DNA of 64,000 nt, taken from NCBI GenBank assembly GCA_023053545.1, contig JAKZAN010000220.1, positions 1-64,000 on the forward strand. The letters are read 5' to 3'. The notes below the pieces were generated by a model. The model was not told the DNA's origin, did no database searches, and saw only the letters and a list, made by a program, of their open reading frames with translations. Of this stretch, positions 25,346 to 37,878 are shown in pieces (position 1 is the first letter of the stretch; every line of letters begins with the position of its first letter). Source of the stretch: Lepidurus packardi (Eukaryota; Arthropoda; Branchiopoda; Notostraca; Triopsidae). The position numbers and the translations under genes were made by a program.

Positions 25346-26100
25346 TCAATTATTAGATATGAATACAAGATTCCATCGATGCTTATTTATATGGGGAAGT
25401 ATAGATATCTCACCACTGTAGATGTGGAAGCGAGTTGTTAAATCGGGAATCAGGTCGCTTTCCACCCTCATATAACTTGGCTTTATGGTTTGCCAGCGTT
25501 GGGGCCGGGCTCGCACCAAATCCCACAATCCAATGATATTTAGATAGAGTGTCTTTAATCTCGGCCCAAAGCAGAAAAGCCTCTGATCGCCAAACGACTG
25601 CCTTCGCCAAAGAATGAGTATTACTTGGGTATAGATGAAATATGGAGGGCGGGAAGGTGCTTGGATAGTCAAGTATTGGAGCTTGCTGATCTTTATGTGC
25701 AGAAGAAAGTCAAGACATTCAATGGAGTTCTCTGTGAAACCAAGAGATTCGAGTTCCAAGTGATCCATGTTGAGGAAAGCCAGTCAATTGTCAGTCTAGT
25801 TCGAAGGGTCTTGAAAATAGTAGTGCAGAAGTCCTCTAGTTTTAGAAATACGCTTCACGATGGAGGCGTAGGCTATGACGAAAGATCGACGCTTCGGAGA
25901 ATAATGGTAAGGTCGCTGGTGATGATAAGAGGGATATCTGGAGGGTGAGCCTTCTAAATGGATATCATATAGTTTGCGATAGGAGTGTCGTGAAAGAAAG
26001 AGGGCAGTTGGTTGGGAGGAATGGAATAGGGACTTTAGACAAAATATGCAGGACGAGATTAGGCTACAATGTTAAAATATCTGGTTTGGACTGTCTAAAC
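25346..26100 (-). pseudogene. LRR-like locus with in-frame TGA
   Basis: The clearest part is an ORF from ATG 25768 to TGA 25346-25348: MDHLELESLGFTENSIECLD, then ISKLQYLTIQAPS and RLKTLYLNIIGLWDLV, which have leucine-rich-repeat spacing. The same frame continues upstream through a TGA at 25784-25786 into KRISKTRGLLHYYFQDPSN and LYDIHLEGSPSRY, which also look LRR- or F-box-LRR-like. No GT-AG intron removes that TGA. It may be a decayed gene, a sequencing error, or two chance ORFs. The upstream limit is only approximate. Confidence 0.35.
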
Positions 26101-26215
26101 AAGGAGGAGGCCGACATCCAAACAACGCAGGCCTCAAAAAAATATTTGAATCTTCAAATATCACACCATAAGACTCCTAATATTTATTATACACGAAGCC
26201 ACGAACATTAACAAT

Positions 26216-29200
26216 ATGATCAAGAAACTCACCAATACAGCTCCCCACTAGTCCCACTCCTTCACCCTGCCCCAGTATGCCCCCCTGCCCCAGACGCCCT
26301 AGTCCACACCCTCCAATGTCGTCCACTGCTACTTCTCCGAAATCTACGACCTCGCTCAGAATATGGATCACTCCGAACTCTCTAAAGACAAACCTCTCAC
26401 CAAACCCATCCAACTCCTCCGCCAGCAAAAAACCAATTGCTACGTTCAGCCCCTTTAACAAGGTCTTCTGGTCATAAGCAAGGGAGGGAGCAACTTTCAT
26501 ATCCCACTTGAGCACAAAGTAGAGAAGATTTTTGCGCTCAGTGAAGGTCTCCTCATCCAGTTCATCGTGAAGCAAGACCCCAAGTTCTCTGAAATATTGC
26601 AGTATCAGCGCACCAAGCAGTTCCAAAGTCAAGCCAATCTCGAATAACAACAACGCTTCTCGTATGTCACTCTTAATAAGCACCCTCTTAATCCAATTAA
26701 GGTCCTGGGCGTTCTGCGCAAAGAAGACATCGTACCTTGGATCAACTCTCACTAGAAAATAGTGTATGTGAGCAGCACTCTCCCTCTGGCCATCTCATAC
26801 AATCCACTCCTGCAGCGCAATGCCTTCCATATTCTGAAGACTAACATCTAGGAGGCGGAACGTGAATCCTAACGCATAAATTTCCACAACAACTTCTATA
26901 CCATAAAGGATCTGTGCGACAACACAGCAGTAGGATACAGTTTTCCTCCTAACCTTTCTCTTGAAATCGTAGCAGACATGTTCTTTGAAGAGAATACCCG
27001 AGAGGAGTGTCTTTGTGAAGCTATCCTTTCCAGAGGAAACGGCCCAGCGCACTTCCTTCTCCACGCACTCCTTGAAGACCCAACTTCACAAAGCTCAAAG
27101 TCTTTAACAATTTATGACATCAGGTTGTTAGACAACTGTAGAGTAGAGGTTGTACACCGTAGCCCCGAAGTAGTCGGAATCTTCCGTACCGCTGTGTTCG
27201 AGCCCGAAGTAAAGATCCCCAAGGTGCAGCATCTGTGGAATCCTCGCCAACAACAAGATATCCAAATGAATATTCTACTCTAGGCTATCAAGAAGCTTCC
27301 TGAAGCAGTATTGATCGTGGAGCAGACCAACTACTTTTTAAGTTATAATGGTAAGCTAGTCTACACGGCACCTATCCCTTCGCAACCCTATACTATTGTA
27401 TCTGCGAGTCTATTCGATTAGACCACCCTGCATTTGAAAAGTAGTTCGTCGCAGCCCAACTCCAAGGTCATCGAGCTTATGATCCCAAAACGCATCAACG
27501 ACCCCTTGGTTTGCGCCATTTTAAAGCTCCTATACGAAGTTGTGGATGCTGCCATGTCTACAAAGTTCCTTGCCGACTATCTTTCTGAAAGAAACCAGCT
27601 TGGATCCACCTTTAGTGAGTATGAAATTCTTGAAAAGTATCTGTTGAAAGTGTATGAGGCACCATCAAATATCAATAACCATGCGCAGGGCGTAGGACTT
27701 GCTTCCCCAGATTTGTCTGTCAAGAGTCGGCTGAGGAGAATGCTTCATCTGCTCTACCAGGAATCGCTACTCAACAGATTCTGCCCCTATTCCTCACAGC
27801 TTGTCCAGCTCCTTTATAATATTTCTGTGGCTGACTGCAATTTGGCCAATGCCAATCTATATTGTGATTATTATCTCCGGCGAGGAGCCAAACCATCTAG
27901 TAAGAGGGCGGGACCTCAGTTGCCAGCTTCTCAACTGGCCGAAATAGAACTGCCAGACTTAACAGACTTTGTGTGTCTGATGCTGGCTTCTCATAAAAAG
28001 TAGCTAGAGCTGGGGATAGCAGATCAAAAGAACAAGTTCCCCATAGTATTCAAACGCACTAAATTTGTACTGCGTCTGTTTGAGTTGCTGATAGACGGAG
28101 AGACAGGCGGGAGAAGTTATTACCCAGACAAATTCATAAATAAAATCGCAAAACAAGACCTTCCAGCTAAAGACATGCTTTCGGAAATGTTCCCTCTTCT
28201 GCATCAGAAGGTCTTCTACATGAAGTACTACCGCAGAAAAATGGATGGCTTTTAAAGACTCGAAAGGACCAGAGAAATGCCACAGATTACGGATCGACAG
28301 CAAAAGGTCTTCCTCTACCTCATCCAAAAAGGAGTCACTTTGGACAAGTTAAGAACCTATCCCTATAGTGTGTCTACTCCAATCTATGAAACCCTTAGAG
28401 CCATGCGCAGACAGCTGCCCAGCCAACTGTACGAAGTTATCCCTAGACTTGGGTTCAGCCTTATCAACAGGGAAGATCTCTACAAGAACATTAAACTCTA
28501 CAAACGAAACTCAGTGCGTGCTCCCTATCATCTTCAGAATACTTCTCTGAGCTCGACAATTCAAACTCTTATCCATTCTTCAACGAGCGAGGAGTACTAC
28601 CTGACTTCCAACACTTTCGAGATGAACCGCCTCAACAACGATGCTGTGTTTTCTGAAGTTACTAAGCTCCTTGCATCCAATAATTAGATGAAAATCAAAC
28701 CACGATAGATTGTAGAAATTCCTGAAGACAAATGGGAGGCCGATAGTCAACTCATTATCTCTCGATTCGCCAACTATCGTTTGGCAGTCCTACCAGGTCA
28801 AGGTGCATTTACCCTTGGCACATCGCAGACTTACATTACCGAAGTCATCAAAATTAACAAAATTAATGTTAGCGCGCTAATGCCTAACGATACCAAAATC
28901 GTCTTAGACCTGAAGGATGATAAGGAGACCATGGTATTCTGGCCTGAATTCCATAATGGAGTTGCAGCCGGCCTGAGACTCTCTCGACACATCATTCCTC
29001 TGAGCCAAGATCATCTCAAGACTTGGATCTTCTACCAGAAACCAGAAACTCCCAAGAGAGATCATTCGGGTTTTCTTTTGGCTTTGGGTTTATTAGGCTA
29101 TCTTCAATGCTTCTCTCCGACTGATATATACCAATATCTTAAGCCTAATAATGAATTCACAAGCGCAGCGATCCTTCTGGGAGTTTCGGCTTCAAATATT

Positions 29201-31511
29201 TCCAAATCTGAAGAGTCACTCTCAAAGACCCTTTTCCTGCATATTCCCAGTATCTTGCCCCCTTCGACTGATCTGGAAATACCTATCAATGTCCAGACAT
29301 CAGCGATCATCGGTATGGGTCTTATCCATAAAGGCACAAGCAATAGACCCATGACTTAGATGACTCTCTCGCAAATCGGTCGGAAGCCCCACTCTGACAA
29401 ATGCCTGGATCGGGAAGGCTATTCTTTGGCAGCGGGCTGGGCTTTGGGAGTCATTTGCCTGGGTATGGCTGGAAAGAGATAATCTTTGCGTGACCTACAG
29501 CTGTAATAACGTCTGATCAGGTTTATTGAGGGAGGCAAAATACTTGACCCCCCTCAAAGTGTGATTTCTTCAAACTTCCACACTGAAAGTAAATGCTCTT
29601 CTATCAGATAGGGCCCGAACGTAAATCTGCATATTACTGCTCCTTCAGCCCTGATGGCGATATCCCTGATGTATCTGAAATCGAACAACCGATCAATTGC
29701 AGCTAAAATCACAATACCCAACTCCTTTAACACTCTGGAGCAGTGCAATCCCAACCTAATTCTCATGAAAACCACTGCCAAAAACCTTATTCTCTGGGAT
29801 AGTGTTAGCAATACGTCTGAATTCATCCACTCCCAAGTCCCTGAGTTGATCAAATTCGTGTTTGAAAATAGCATCCACCAAGTCCACTAACGCTACTACC
29901 TCGTCTATAATGTCTCTTAGATTGATTACCACACAATAACTGTTGTTTATACCAGTGTGCTGACAGGAGCTATTGTGGCTATGGGTATGAAGTATGCCGG
30001 CACTGGAGACAAGCAAGCAGTTGCCACCATCAAATCTCATATTGAGATGCTAAAGAATGTCAAGATCCTCAAATGTGAGCTTGCTAATGATACTCAAAAC
30101 AAAAACTTGATCGACCAATATACTCTGTTTGTGCTCCTCTGTTCATCGCTGCTTAGTCTTAGTATTGTGATGGCCGGCACTTGCGATGTATAGTGTCTTA
30201 GGATTGCGAAGATGATTCGCCGTCGAATCAGAGAGAGCAAGACTTTCCACTACGGATTCAACATGGCTGTTGATATGGCTATTGGGTTCATTTCTCTCGG
30301 GTACGGCAATTACTCTTTCAACAGAAATGACATGTCTATAGCTGCCTTACTTCTATCGATCTATCCTTACTTCCCGAACAGCCCTACTGATAACAAGTGG
30401 CATTTGCAGGCACTCAGACACTTCTATGTGTTGGCTGTCGAGGAAAAGGTGTTCCATGCTGTGGATGTGGATTCAAACAAAGTGGTCAGCGTCGCAGTAG
30501 AAATGAAGTTTGAATCAGCAGGCACAATACATCGGGAGAACCTGCAGACTCCAGTTCTTCTGCAAGAGTCCCAAAAGCTGTTAGGGCTCAAAATATCGGA
30601 TTCTGATTACTTCGACGTGGATTTCTCATTCGAGGGCCAAAAAAACAGTAATGTCTTGCCAAAAGTCATCTATATCATGAAGAAATATGCTAAAGACGTC
30701 GACAAACGACTCTCTAAATGTCTGGGCTCTGCCTCCTCAGAACATGACCTATCTGTCAAGCAATTCAGCAAGGAACCCAAATATCTAGCTTTGATGGCCC
30801 TCTCCAAACCGACTTAAGTCTCTTTTCCGGAATCGGCGCTATCCTATATTTTTGGGAAAAGCCAGAACAAAAGTGCCATTCATGCAGCTATTCTTCAGAA
30901 TGACTCGAATAGAAACAAGTCATGGGCAGGCGACTTCAACTACGACAAAATCTACTACAACTTTATGAAATAGGACCGACTCGATGTTTTGGAACCTTAC
31001 CTAGAATTGGCCACGAGGGTTAGCTCTTTCAGAACCATACCTTCCGCAAAGTTAGATAATCTACACCTATTGGTCTCTTTCTACGAGGTGAGCGAGATCA
31101 TCGGCAGTTTGGACAGTCAAGGCTCCAAGTTCTTAAGCAGCACCAGGCTAGCCCTTCTAAACTAGCACAACTACACACTCTCCCTCAAGGATTATCAAGT
31201 AAAGAAACTCACTCATATTTACCACTCTTACTACTCAGATGTTGCGTAATACTGCTTAGTTCAAACTCTACATGAACGGTTCTACGACTGTAGATTTGCC
31301 GGAATGGGGTTATAAAGTACTTGCGTACTTGCGGTTCCCCAACCCATATGAGTTAGGATTGGTGAAGAAGTTCTTCAGTAAAGTAACTAAGGATGAGTCC
31401 GCCAAAAAAGGACTGATGAACACTGCTCAAATGTACCTGTACATGTCCTTCCCCTTGTGTCCTGTGGCGATTCTTAACGACATCGGAGAGTTCTATATGA
31501 GTACTGTTTGA
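26216..31511 (+). CDS. APC1: anaphase-promoting complex subunit 1
   Basis: 1,751 residues (human APC1 has about 1,940), ATG 26216, a single 40-bp intron (31199-31238) near the 3' end, TGA 31509-31511. The C-terminal half matches human APC1 block by block: SGFLLALGLLGYLQCF, SAAILLGVSASNISK, DREGYSLAAGWALGVICLG, MAISLMYLKSNNRSIAAKI, MAVDMAIGFISLGYGNYSF and HLQALRHFYVLAVEEKVFHA. These cover the proteasome/cyclosome (PC) repeats that form the toroid holding the complex platform. Family Glu positions fall on TAG codons (for example 29357-29359 before the conserved Ile-Gly-Arg). APC1 is the largest scaffold of the E3 ligase that ubiquitylates cyclins and securin. Its neighbour APC8 lies 9.4 kb downstream. 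Confidence 0.96.
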
Positions 31512-31912
31512 TGATAGTATAGTGGAAGAGATGGGCGTTTTATTTAGAATTCAAGACATGAGTTGATTTATTTCTACAAGAAGGTATAGTTGGGTTGTGA
31601 ATTCGAGTTGTGGCATGATAAATTGGTGGGAGTGTTTGTTTGGTGATGATATTAAATTTCCAACGCCACTACACCCGATGTGACGCCCCGCAGTCCCTAC
31701 TCATCGCTACATATATACCCCATACTATCGATCTGTTCCAGCTAGTTTATCCTACCAACCCACACGCCTCATTTGCTCTGCAAGTATTCAATAGCACCTA
31801 AACCAAAGCCTGCTTTAGTATAACATCCCTTTAACCCAAGCACCAGTCCACTCCCACCAAATATATATCTACTCCATAAACTCCACGCAACTTCTTAACA
31901 AAAAATTACCCA
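31512..31912. other. intergenic, nothing recognised
   Basis: 401 bp, moderately AT-rich, between two genes on the same strand. No ORF, repeat or RNA gene identified. It should contain the 3' end of the APC1 transcript and the promoter of the next gene. Confidence 0.4.
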
Positions 31913-33229
31913 ATGCACAGCAAAATGCTGCCGGCTTGCTACCAGACTGCCTCAGCCTGCGCAGACGCCCTCTACCAAAACCTCAAGCAGGAAGTGGTCG
32001 TTAAGGGTGCCAATTCTATTCTCGACTACTTCCTTGATCTCCCGACTCTCCACATCATCCAGACTCATTACATTACGCCAGTCCCGGTGCCTCCTTCATC
32101 CAAGGATATTCGACTGGTCGGAATAAAAATGTTCCTGATCTACCAGAAGCTTATGCGCAAACTCCACAAACTGGTCAATAAAGGCACCAAAGCGAAACTT
32201 AGAGTGAAGGGATGCATTGAGCCGATCTATCAATCAGTTTCTCTCTTCGTTAATAATATAGTGTTCCACAAAACCAAGACGCTCATCGACCTCAATCAGC
32301 TCAGAATTAGCAACCTGGCTCAGGAAACTGTGGCTAAACTCAGAAAAATCTATGGAGATATGCGCTATTCAAAGACCACCAATACTTTAGAACTCATAGG
32401 AAGAGATTCTTTGACTATAGGCATGTGGGTGCTGGAGTTCCTCATCCAAGTAACTCTCGATGCCCTCGAGTTAAAACGTTCCCGACAACTCTATACCCAC
32501 GTCGTGAAGAAATACTACTCCATCAAGGACGGATACAACCAAATTAAGTAACAGAGCGAAATCCTTTCCCAACAACTCTTCTCTGAGGAGGAATCTCATC
32601 AACGTAAAGTGTAATTCTAGGATCGTGATCTCAAGAAGAAGACCTTTGGAAATCGGTTTCAGCGCAGCATGAAAAGTGAGGATAACCTATATAATCTTCG
32701 AAAGATAAGCTTCAGCTAAAATAAAGAGATACAGGAGGAGTCAGAGAATGCCTGGGATGATGAGCATATCGTGGAAGGTAGTAGGACGATCCCGGATCGG
32801 GTAATCTCCAGCGACCAAGAGGAGAATTGCGATCCTCACTTGTTGCCCATCAATGAAGCCCTAATCGAAGAGAGTCCGAAGATGGAGCCACAGACCAGAA
32901 AAGAAATGAAGGTAAATCAAGAGGAGCATATTGTTCCTGAGGCATTGGCAGAACCACTGGTCTAAGTTACTACTATAGATTCCATCGTGGAAGCCCTTGT
33001 TTAGCTTAAGGGTGCTGTGTCGGAATAAACAGAGTTGAATATTCCCGACATCAACCCAGAAGGGATGGCTTTAGAAATAGCGGCAACGGAACTCATAAGG
33101 TAGGATTTAGATATTAGTCATGCAATCACTGAAGATAGTCCAAGCAGAGGAGAAGGAAAAGAAGGGGGCGAGGAGGGCTGCAGATCAAAGAAATCAAAGA
33201 AAAGTCATAAGAAAAACAACCATAAATGA
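31913..33229 (+). CDS. unrecognised protein with helical N-half and acidic C-half
   Basis: 438 residues, single exon, ATG 31913 to TGA 33227-33229. The first 215 residues look folded and mainly helical (LPACYQTASACADALYQNLK, TIGMWVLEFLIQVTLDALEL) with several hydrophobic segments, none long enough to call a membrane helix with confidence. The C-terminal half is Glu/Ser-rich, contains many TAA/TAG glutamates, and ends in a Lys-rich tail. Tetrapartite motifs or catalytic residues were not found. Family unknown. Confidence 0.7.
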
Positions 33230-33461
33230 TAGTGAGAAGGCATGTGTTTTAAGGAGAGTAAGGTGTCGAGTTATTTGATGTTGGTGCCATTTTAATATGA
33301 GTGATGTGGTTTGTGGGGGAGCTGTGTGTTATACAGGAGCCTCCCCGATGAGCTGGGTAGACAAATAAAAATTATATCAATTACTCATGCATAATTTTAT
33401 TCGTGTTTGTTCAGAGAAAATACTATGATACATCCCAAAAGCTGTCTTTTCTGCTTCATAT

Positions 33462-34283
33462 TCAGAAGATCTGAGAATTCTACATCTATAGTTTCCTCTC
33501 GAAGTACCCTTTCCCCATCGTGTCCCCTCCATTCCACTGCCCCGTTGACGCTAAGCTCTTACTCAGAGTCTCGTTCCTGCTTCCCTTTGTTTTAGTATCT
33601 ATTTATGATCGCATCGTGGACCATTTCAGCTCCTATAACACTCTACACTTCTTGCTATAGCATGTCTTCTTCGGCCTTCGCGGCAATGGCTTGCTCTTTA
33701 CCATTGAGTTCATAGAGATCTCGAAAAAGTCTAACTCCTTGTTGTTGGTTTCTATCCTTGAGGCCTGCATTAGATTAGGCTTGTAGTGGACTTCATTCAA
33801 ACTTCTCCTCGCGCGAGTGGATAGTAAGGACTTGGAATTTTGATCCAGGACTGTGCTTTGCATCTCTGGCCTATCAGTTTTCTTTTCGTAAAGGCTCTAA
33901 ATAACTTTGCGAGTTTTAGGGACGGAGACTGTTAGGAACTAGGGAACTCCTGCTTCTGGGCCGTTGCTCTTATAAGGGTACTGGGCGTAGCCGACAAATT
34001 TGTTGGTAATCGGAGTGTACAAAGATTTATGTTTGGAATAACTGAGGTCAGGAGCATAGTGCAAAGCTGCCTTATCCTTTTTGGCATGCTCATATCGGTC
34101 GCTGACGCTAAAAAATCCAGTACCTTAAGGGATGAACTTATTAAGCATTTTTCCTGTCTTATGAACTTGAGTTTTGGCATTGCCTGAGTGTTCGAGGAAA
34201 TACTTTCCGGTCTGTTAGTCATAGGTGTAATGATGGGGGATGTTTTAGTGTGTGCGGCTGAGGTAGGGATTGCGTTCAAGCAT
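33462..34283 (-). CDS. basic protein, unrecognised
   Basis: 273 residues, single exon, ATG 34283 to TGA 33462-33464. The reading MLERNPYLSRTHENIPHHYT, DEQTGKYFLEHSGNAKTQ, GTGFFSVSDRYEHAKKDKA, LYTPITNKFVGYAQYPYKSN is clearly protein-like and needs TAA/TAG as sense codons. It is rich in Tyr, Lys and Pro, in the style of microtubule-inner or cytoskeletal proteins, but I cannot assign a family. The C-terminal 100 residues are basic and Ser/Thr-rich. It is convergent with the gene before it. Confidence 0.75.
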
Positions 34284-35112
34284 CATAAGGCAGGGTGGAC
34301 GAGCTCGGGATTGGGACTGACGACGGAATGATGAGTTATGGGTTTTGGGTGCTTAACGTTGCAAAAGTGTGTTATTTGGTAGGTAATGTAATAATATTTT
34401 ATGTATGTATGTATGTATGTAACAGCGACAAGAGCTTTAATCATGAGTCCGTGTAAACACGATGGCTCATGGTCAACTATCAAATGTTGTGTCGTCAAAG
34501 GGGAGCCCACAGCAATGGAGCAATCCCAGGGGGAAGCTAGTCTCCATCTTACTGAATCTCTTCCTTTCCTCTCGTATAAGTTTTCTACCCGAGGTCCGAT
34601 CCTGTCCAGTACCTGGTAGGTTGTTCACGGGAGAGGTCCGTTTCGTCGTCAAGCCATCCTTCCTTCCTCTCTCTCTCTCTCTCTCCTCTCCTCCTTCCGT
34701 CTCTCTCCTCACTCTCCACACTCCCAACTCCACTTCAGGTTATACAGATATAGATGTACTGCCTCCGCTATCTCGGTCGTTGTGAGGGCCGGATACATAC
34801 ATACATACATATATATAATATTTTATTGAGGCTGGGTTAATCAGAGATTTAGATCGATACTATTGGGCTTCAGAAAGTGTGCTGAGTATGCTTAAGATCA
34901 TAAGTGCCCAATGTTTTTTCATTGGTGGGCATTTTATATTTTCATTTTTGTTGTGCTCAATTAGAGTCTATCCTGCCTTTCGCGATCCAATCCCGCCTAT
35001 TACTTTCTGGTCTGCAATCCCACGCTTTGCCCTAATCCTAACGCTTATACTTATAAATTCATGATCAGTTTACTTATCCACTCTTTTTTGCCATAAGGGT
35101 ACCAGCATCAAT
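34284..35112. other. 829-bp noncoding stretch with inverted microsatellites
   Basis: Longest stretch without a gene. It holds (ATGT)5 at 34401-34420 and the inverted (CATA)n counterpart at 34794-34815, each flanked by AT-rich sequence (AATATTTTATG and its near inverse), so the 430-bp block is bounded by about 30-bp imperfect inverted repeats. Inside are a 12-bp-arm hairpin at 34442-34471 and a (CT)n pyrimidine tract at about 34669-34690. No convincing ORF. It could be a small mobile-element remnant or an RNA gene; neither is shown. Confidence 0.4.
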
Positions 35113-37755
35113 ATGTGGTTCCTCCTCGGTGTTATTGCTGTCATCTCAATCATCCTCACCGTCACGATAGGTCGCCCCCTAGAAAACTACAAGTATGCTT
35201 TCTACGGGCTCCTCTGCATCCTAATGGCTCAAGCTGCTTGTCTACTCTTATACTTTGCTTTACGCATCCGTCGTCTACTGGCGCCATCCAACATAAGCAT
35301 ACGGATCGTCCCGACGGGCACTATAGATCACCAACTGGAACAGCTTGCATTTCGAACATAGTATAAGAAAACGATGTTCATGAATCGGTATTCAGAAGAG
35401 GCAAAGCTCGCCCGCTAAAAGCTGAGAATCGAGGAAAGGAAAAATATCAACCTCCCCATTACGAATTAGGAAAAACAGAAGCCCACTCATGACTATAGCA
35501 AAGCCAATGCAGAATTTGTGAAGATGGTCAACCGGTATCAGCTTATAATGGACAGATTCAACTAATGTCCGATTGCACTTGGTGAGGGACTAAAGAATAT
35601 TGGGGTAGTCAACCTGCTCGAAAAGAGACTTTGGCATTTTGTCGAAGTCGAAGAAAGGTGCGAGGCCGGTCTGGACATAAGGGAGTTTTCAGACGATTAA
35701 AAGTTTCAGTTGCGCTAGTATACAGGCAGTCCCCAGAGCCCTTTTAGATGGGAAATACAGGATATGCACTGGGTGGTGCTACCAGGCTGGAGAAGCATCA
35801 AGGCATTCTTCGATGGGATGGGAGGGGTATTTCACAGATACTTACTACAGACCAAGAAGTGCAACTCCTAGCTCCTAGCCGCAAACAACAAGGAAGTCAT
35901 GGCGCAACGCGAGTATCTTACCAACTAAATCGCAAACCTTAACTACAATATTGCTGAGACCAAGGCTGCCCTAGACGATTTCAAGTCTCAGGAGAAAAAG
36001 AGCAATTTGAACAGGCCCGAGGAACAAGCGCGTCCAGAGAACCCCGAAGCTCACATCAAGTGGGTGTACTGGATAAAGAAGAACTATAGATAGTTCACAA
36101 ATATTGAGTTGAAAATAAAAGTTAATGAGGCAAAGTTGGAGGAAATGAAACAAAAGGTTAAACACTATCAACAGACTCTTGATAGTTATCTCGATAAGCA
36201 CAAACAATCCTTCTTCAAGGCTCTCAAAACATCCTTAAGGGTCTTTCTCGATGGTTATTTCGACTCCCTCGAGGGTTCGAGTGAGATATTGATGAGGGAG
36301 ATGCATTTGGCACATGAGCCTCGAGCAGTACAAGCACCTGTGGTCTCCCAGATCGCAGAACCCTAGACATACGAGCAGGTGTTGAACTATGAGAACAGGT
36401 ACAAACAGTAATACTTCCAGCGAATCGAGTATTTCATGCGAGAAGCCTGCTTTTTCGAAAGAGCAATCAACGATATCTCTCTTTTCCTAGCTGAGATTGA
36501 GAAGGTGTTCGATAATTTCAAATCAGATACCAAAGCCTAGATGGACAAGTTCGGTGGTTACAACTATGCCAAATTCTACCTCAAGTTCTTTGAGTCGATA
36601 GTCTGCATTTGTGATAAGTTCAAATCGGAACTCGAAGGACTGCTTAGCCTGAACAGCAGATTCTACTCGATGAATGTCCACCAAGTCAAAGCGATTCGGG
36701 CCAAGGTTAGTAAGTATAAATAGGCAGTCAACATCACACTGAACGAACTGGATCAGTGCGACCCCAACCTTTTGTATGATTTCTACCACAACACAGCTAT
36801 TCCCAGACTGGGCGGCTATTACTCCATCATGGAAGAACAAATTAAGCTGCTCTAGTAGTTCAGAAATACCTATCTTATTCACAGCAACATAGTCAAGAAA
36901 AGCCTTATCCTGATTTCACAGAAGCTCCTATCCAAGCAAATCCATCTTTGCAAATAACTTATGCACAAGATTGACTCTAAGTTCTTCAGCCTCCATGCCA
37001 CTACTTATCACGAGATCTCGCAGATCGGGGATCCCGATTTTGGAGCTATCTAGCACCCATTGTTGTCCGAGGAGAGTGAATAAGAACCTGATGGCGTTGA
37101 GTAGATCATCGTCAGCAATGCTTTCGTCAATATGCTCAACCGATTCTTTTTTGTAGCCTGGTCCTAGTGGAAAGTGAGCCAGTCCTTTAAAAATCTGATT
37201 CTTGAATAGCTATACATGGTTTTTAACAGCAAGCCGAGTGAGAGCTTCTCGATCATTGAAGTCAGTAACCTTTAGCTGGTGGGGGCTGCTCCACGCATCC
37301 TCGCCTTCAAAGGTCTTAAGATGGAAGACAAATAGTGCTTAATAGAGATGAATATATCAGTGAAGGGGAGCGTCATGCTGCAGATCAGGACTGAGTACAA
37401 GTTCTTCCAGTCTTCAATTCCTCTGATCGCTAATGGGGAGATCAAGGAGCTAAACTGTGTAGCGCGCGTCTGTTTCGTACCGTCGTCGATGGGGAAGGGA
37501 TGGTTTAGCTTTATTGGGGAGCCATGTATGCGTGTGAACATAGTGCCCAACATTGGTAGTTTCGCACTGGATTACATGGCAATAAGGAAGTACATCGAGA
37601 ATACTCTGTTGTAGGCGATACGGAAACAAGTCTACCCGATGAAAGAGAAGCTCAGGGTGCCCTTGACGAAGAAGAATAAGAAAGACAAAATCATTAAGTA
37701 GCGACTAAAGAAGGCCTTGAAAGAGGCCCCCAGGATATTCTCAGGGGCCTTATGA
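35113..37755 (+). CDS. SMP-domain lipid-transfer protein, N-terminally membrane-anchored
   Basis: 880 residues, single exon, ATG 35113 to TGA 37753-37755. Two N-terminal transmembrane helices (WFLLGVIAVISIILTVTI and the segment CILMAQAACLLLYFALRI) are followed by a long, largely helical region of about 500 residues. The C-terminal 230 residues read as an SMP (synaptotagmin-like, mitochondrial, lipid-binding) domain: IIVSNAFVNMLNRFFFVAWS, IIEVSNLELVGAAPRILAF, VKGSVMLQIRTEYKFF and ending near RKQVYPMKEKLRVPL. SMP proteins such as E-Syt, TEX2 and Mmm1 move lipids at ER contact sites. Usual C2 domains are absent here. The SMP call rests on the strand pattern and the terminal VYP motif. Confidence 0.75.
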
Positions 37756-37878
37756 TTGATCCCTCTTCGACAAAGGCACTATCATTAATTTAACGCAACC
37801 TGTCAAGAAAAACTTAAACCAAACTCACTATTTTAGTGCCCGCCAAGGTAACCATGAATCAGACTTAGAAGGTACTCG

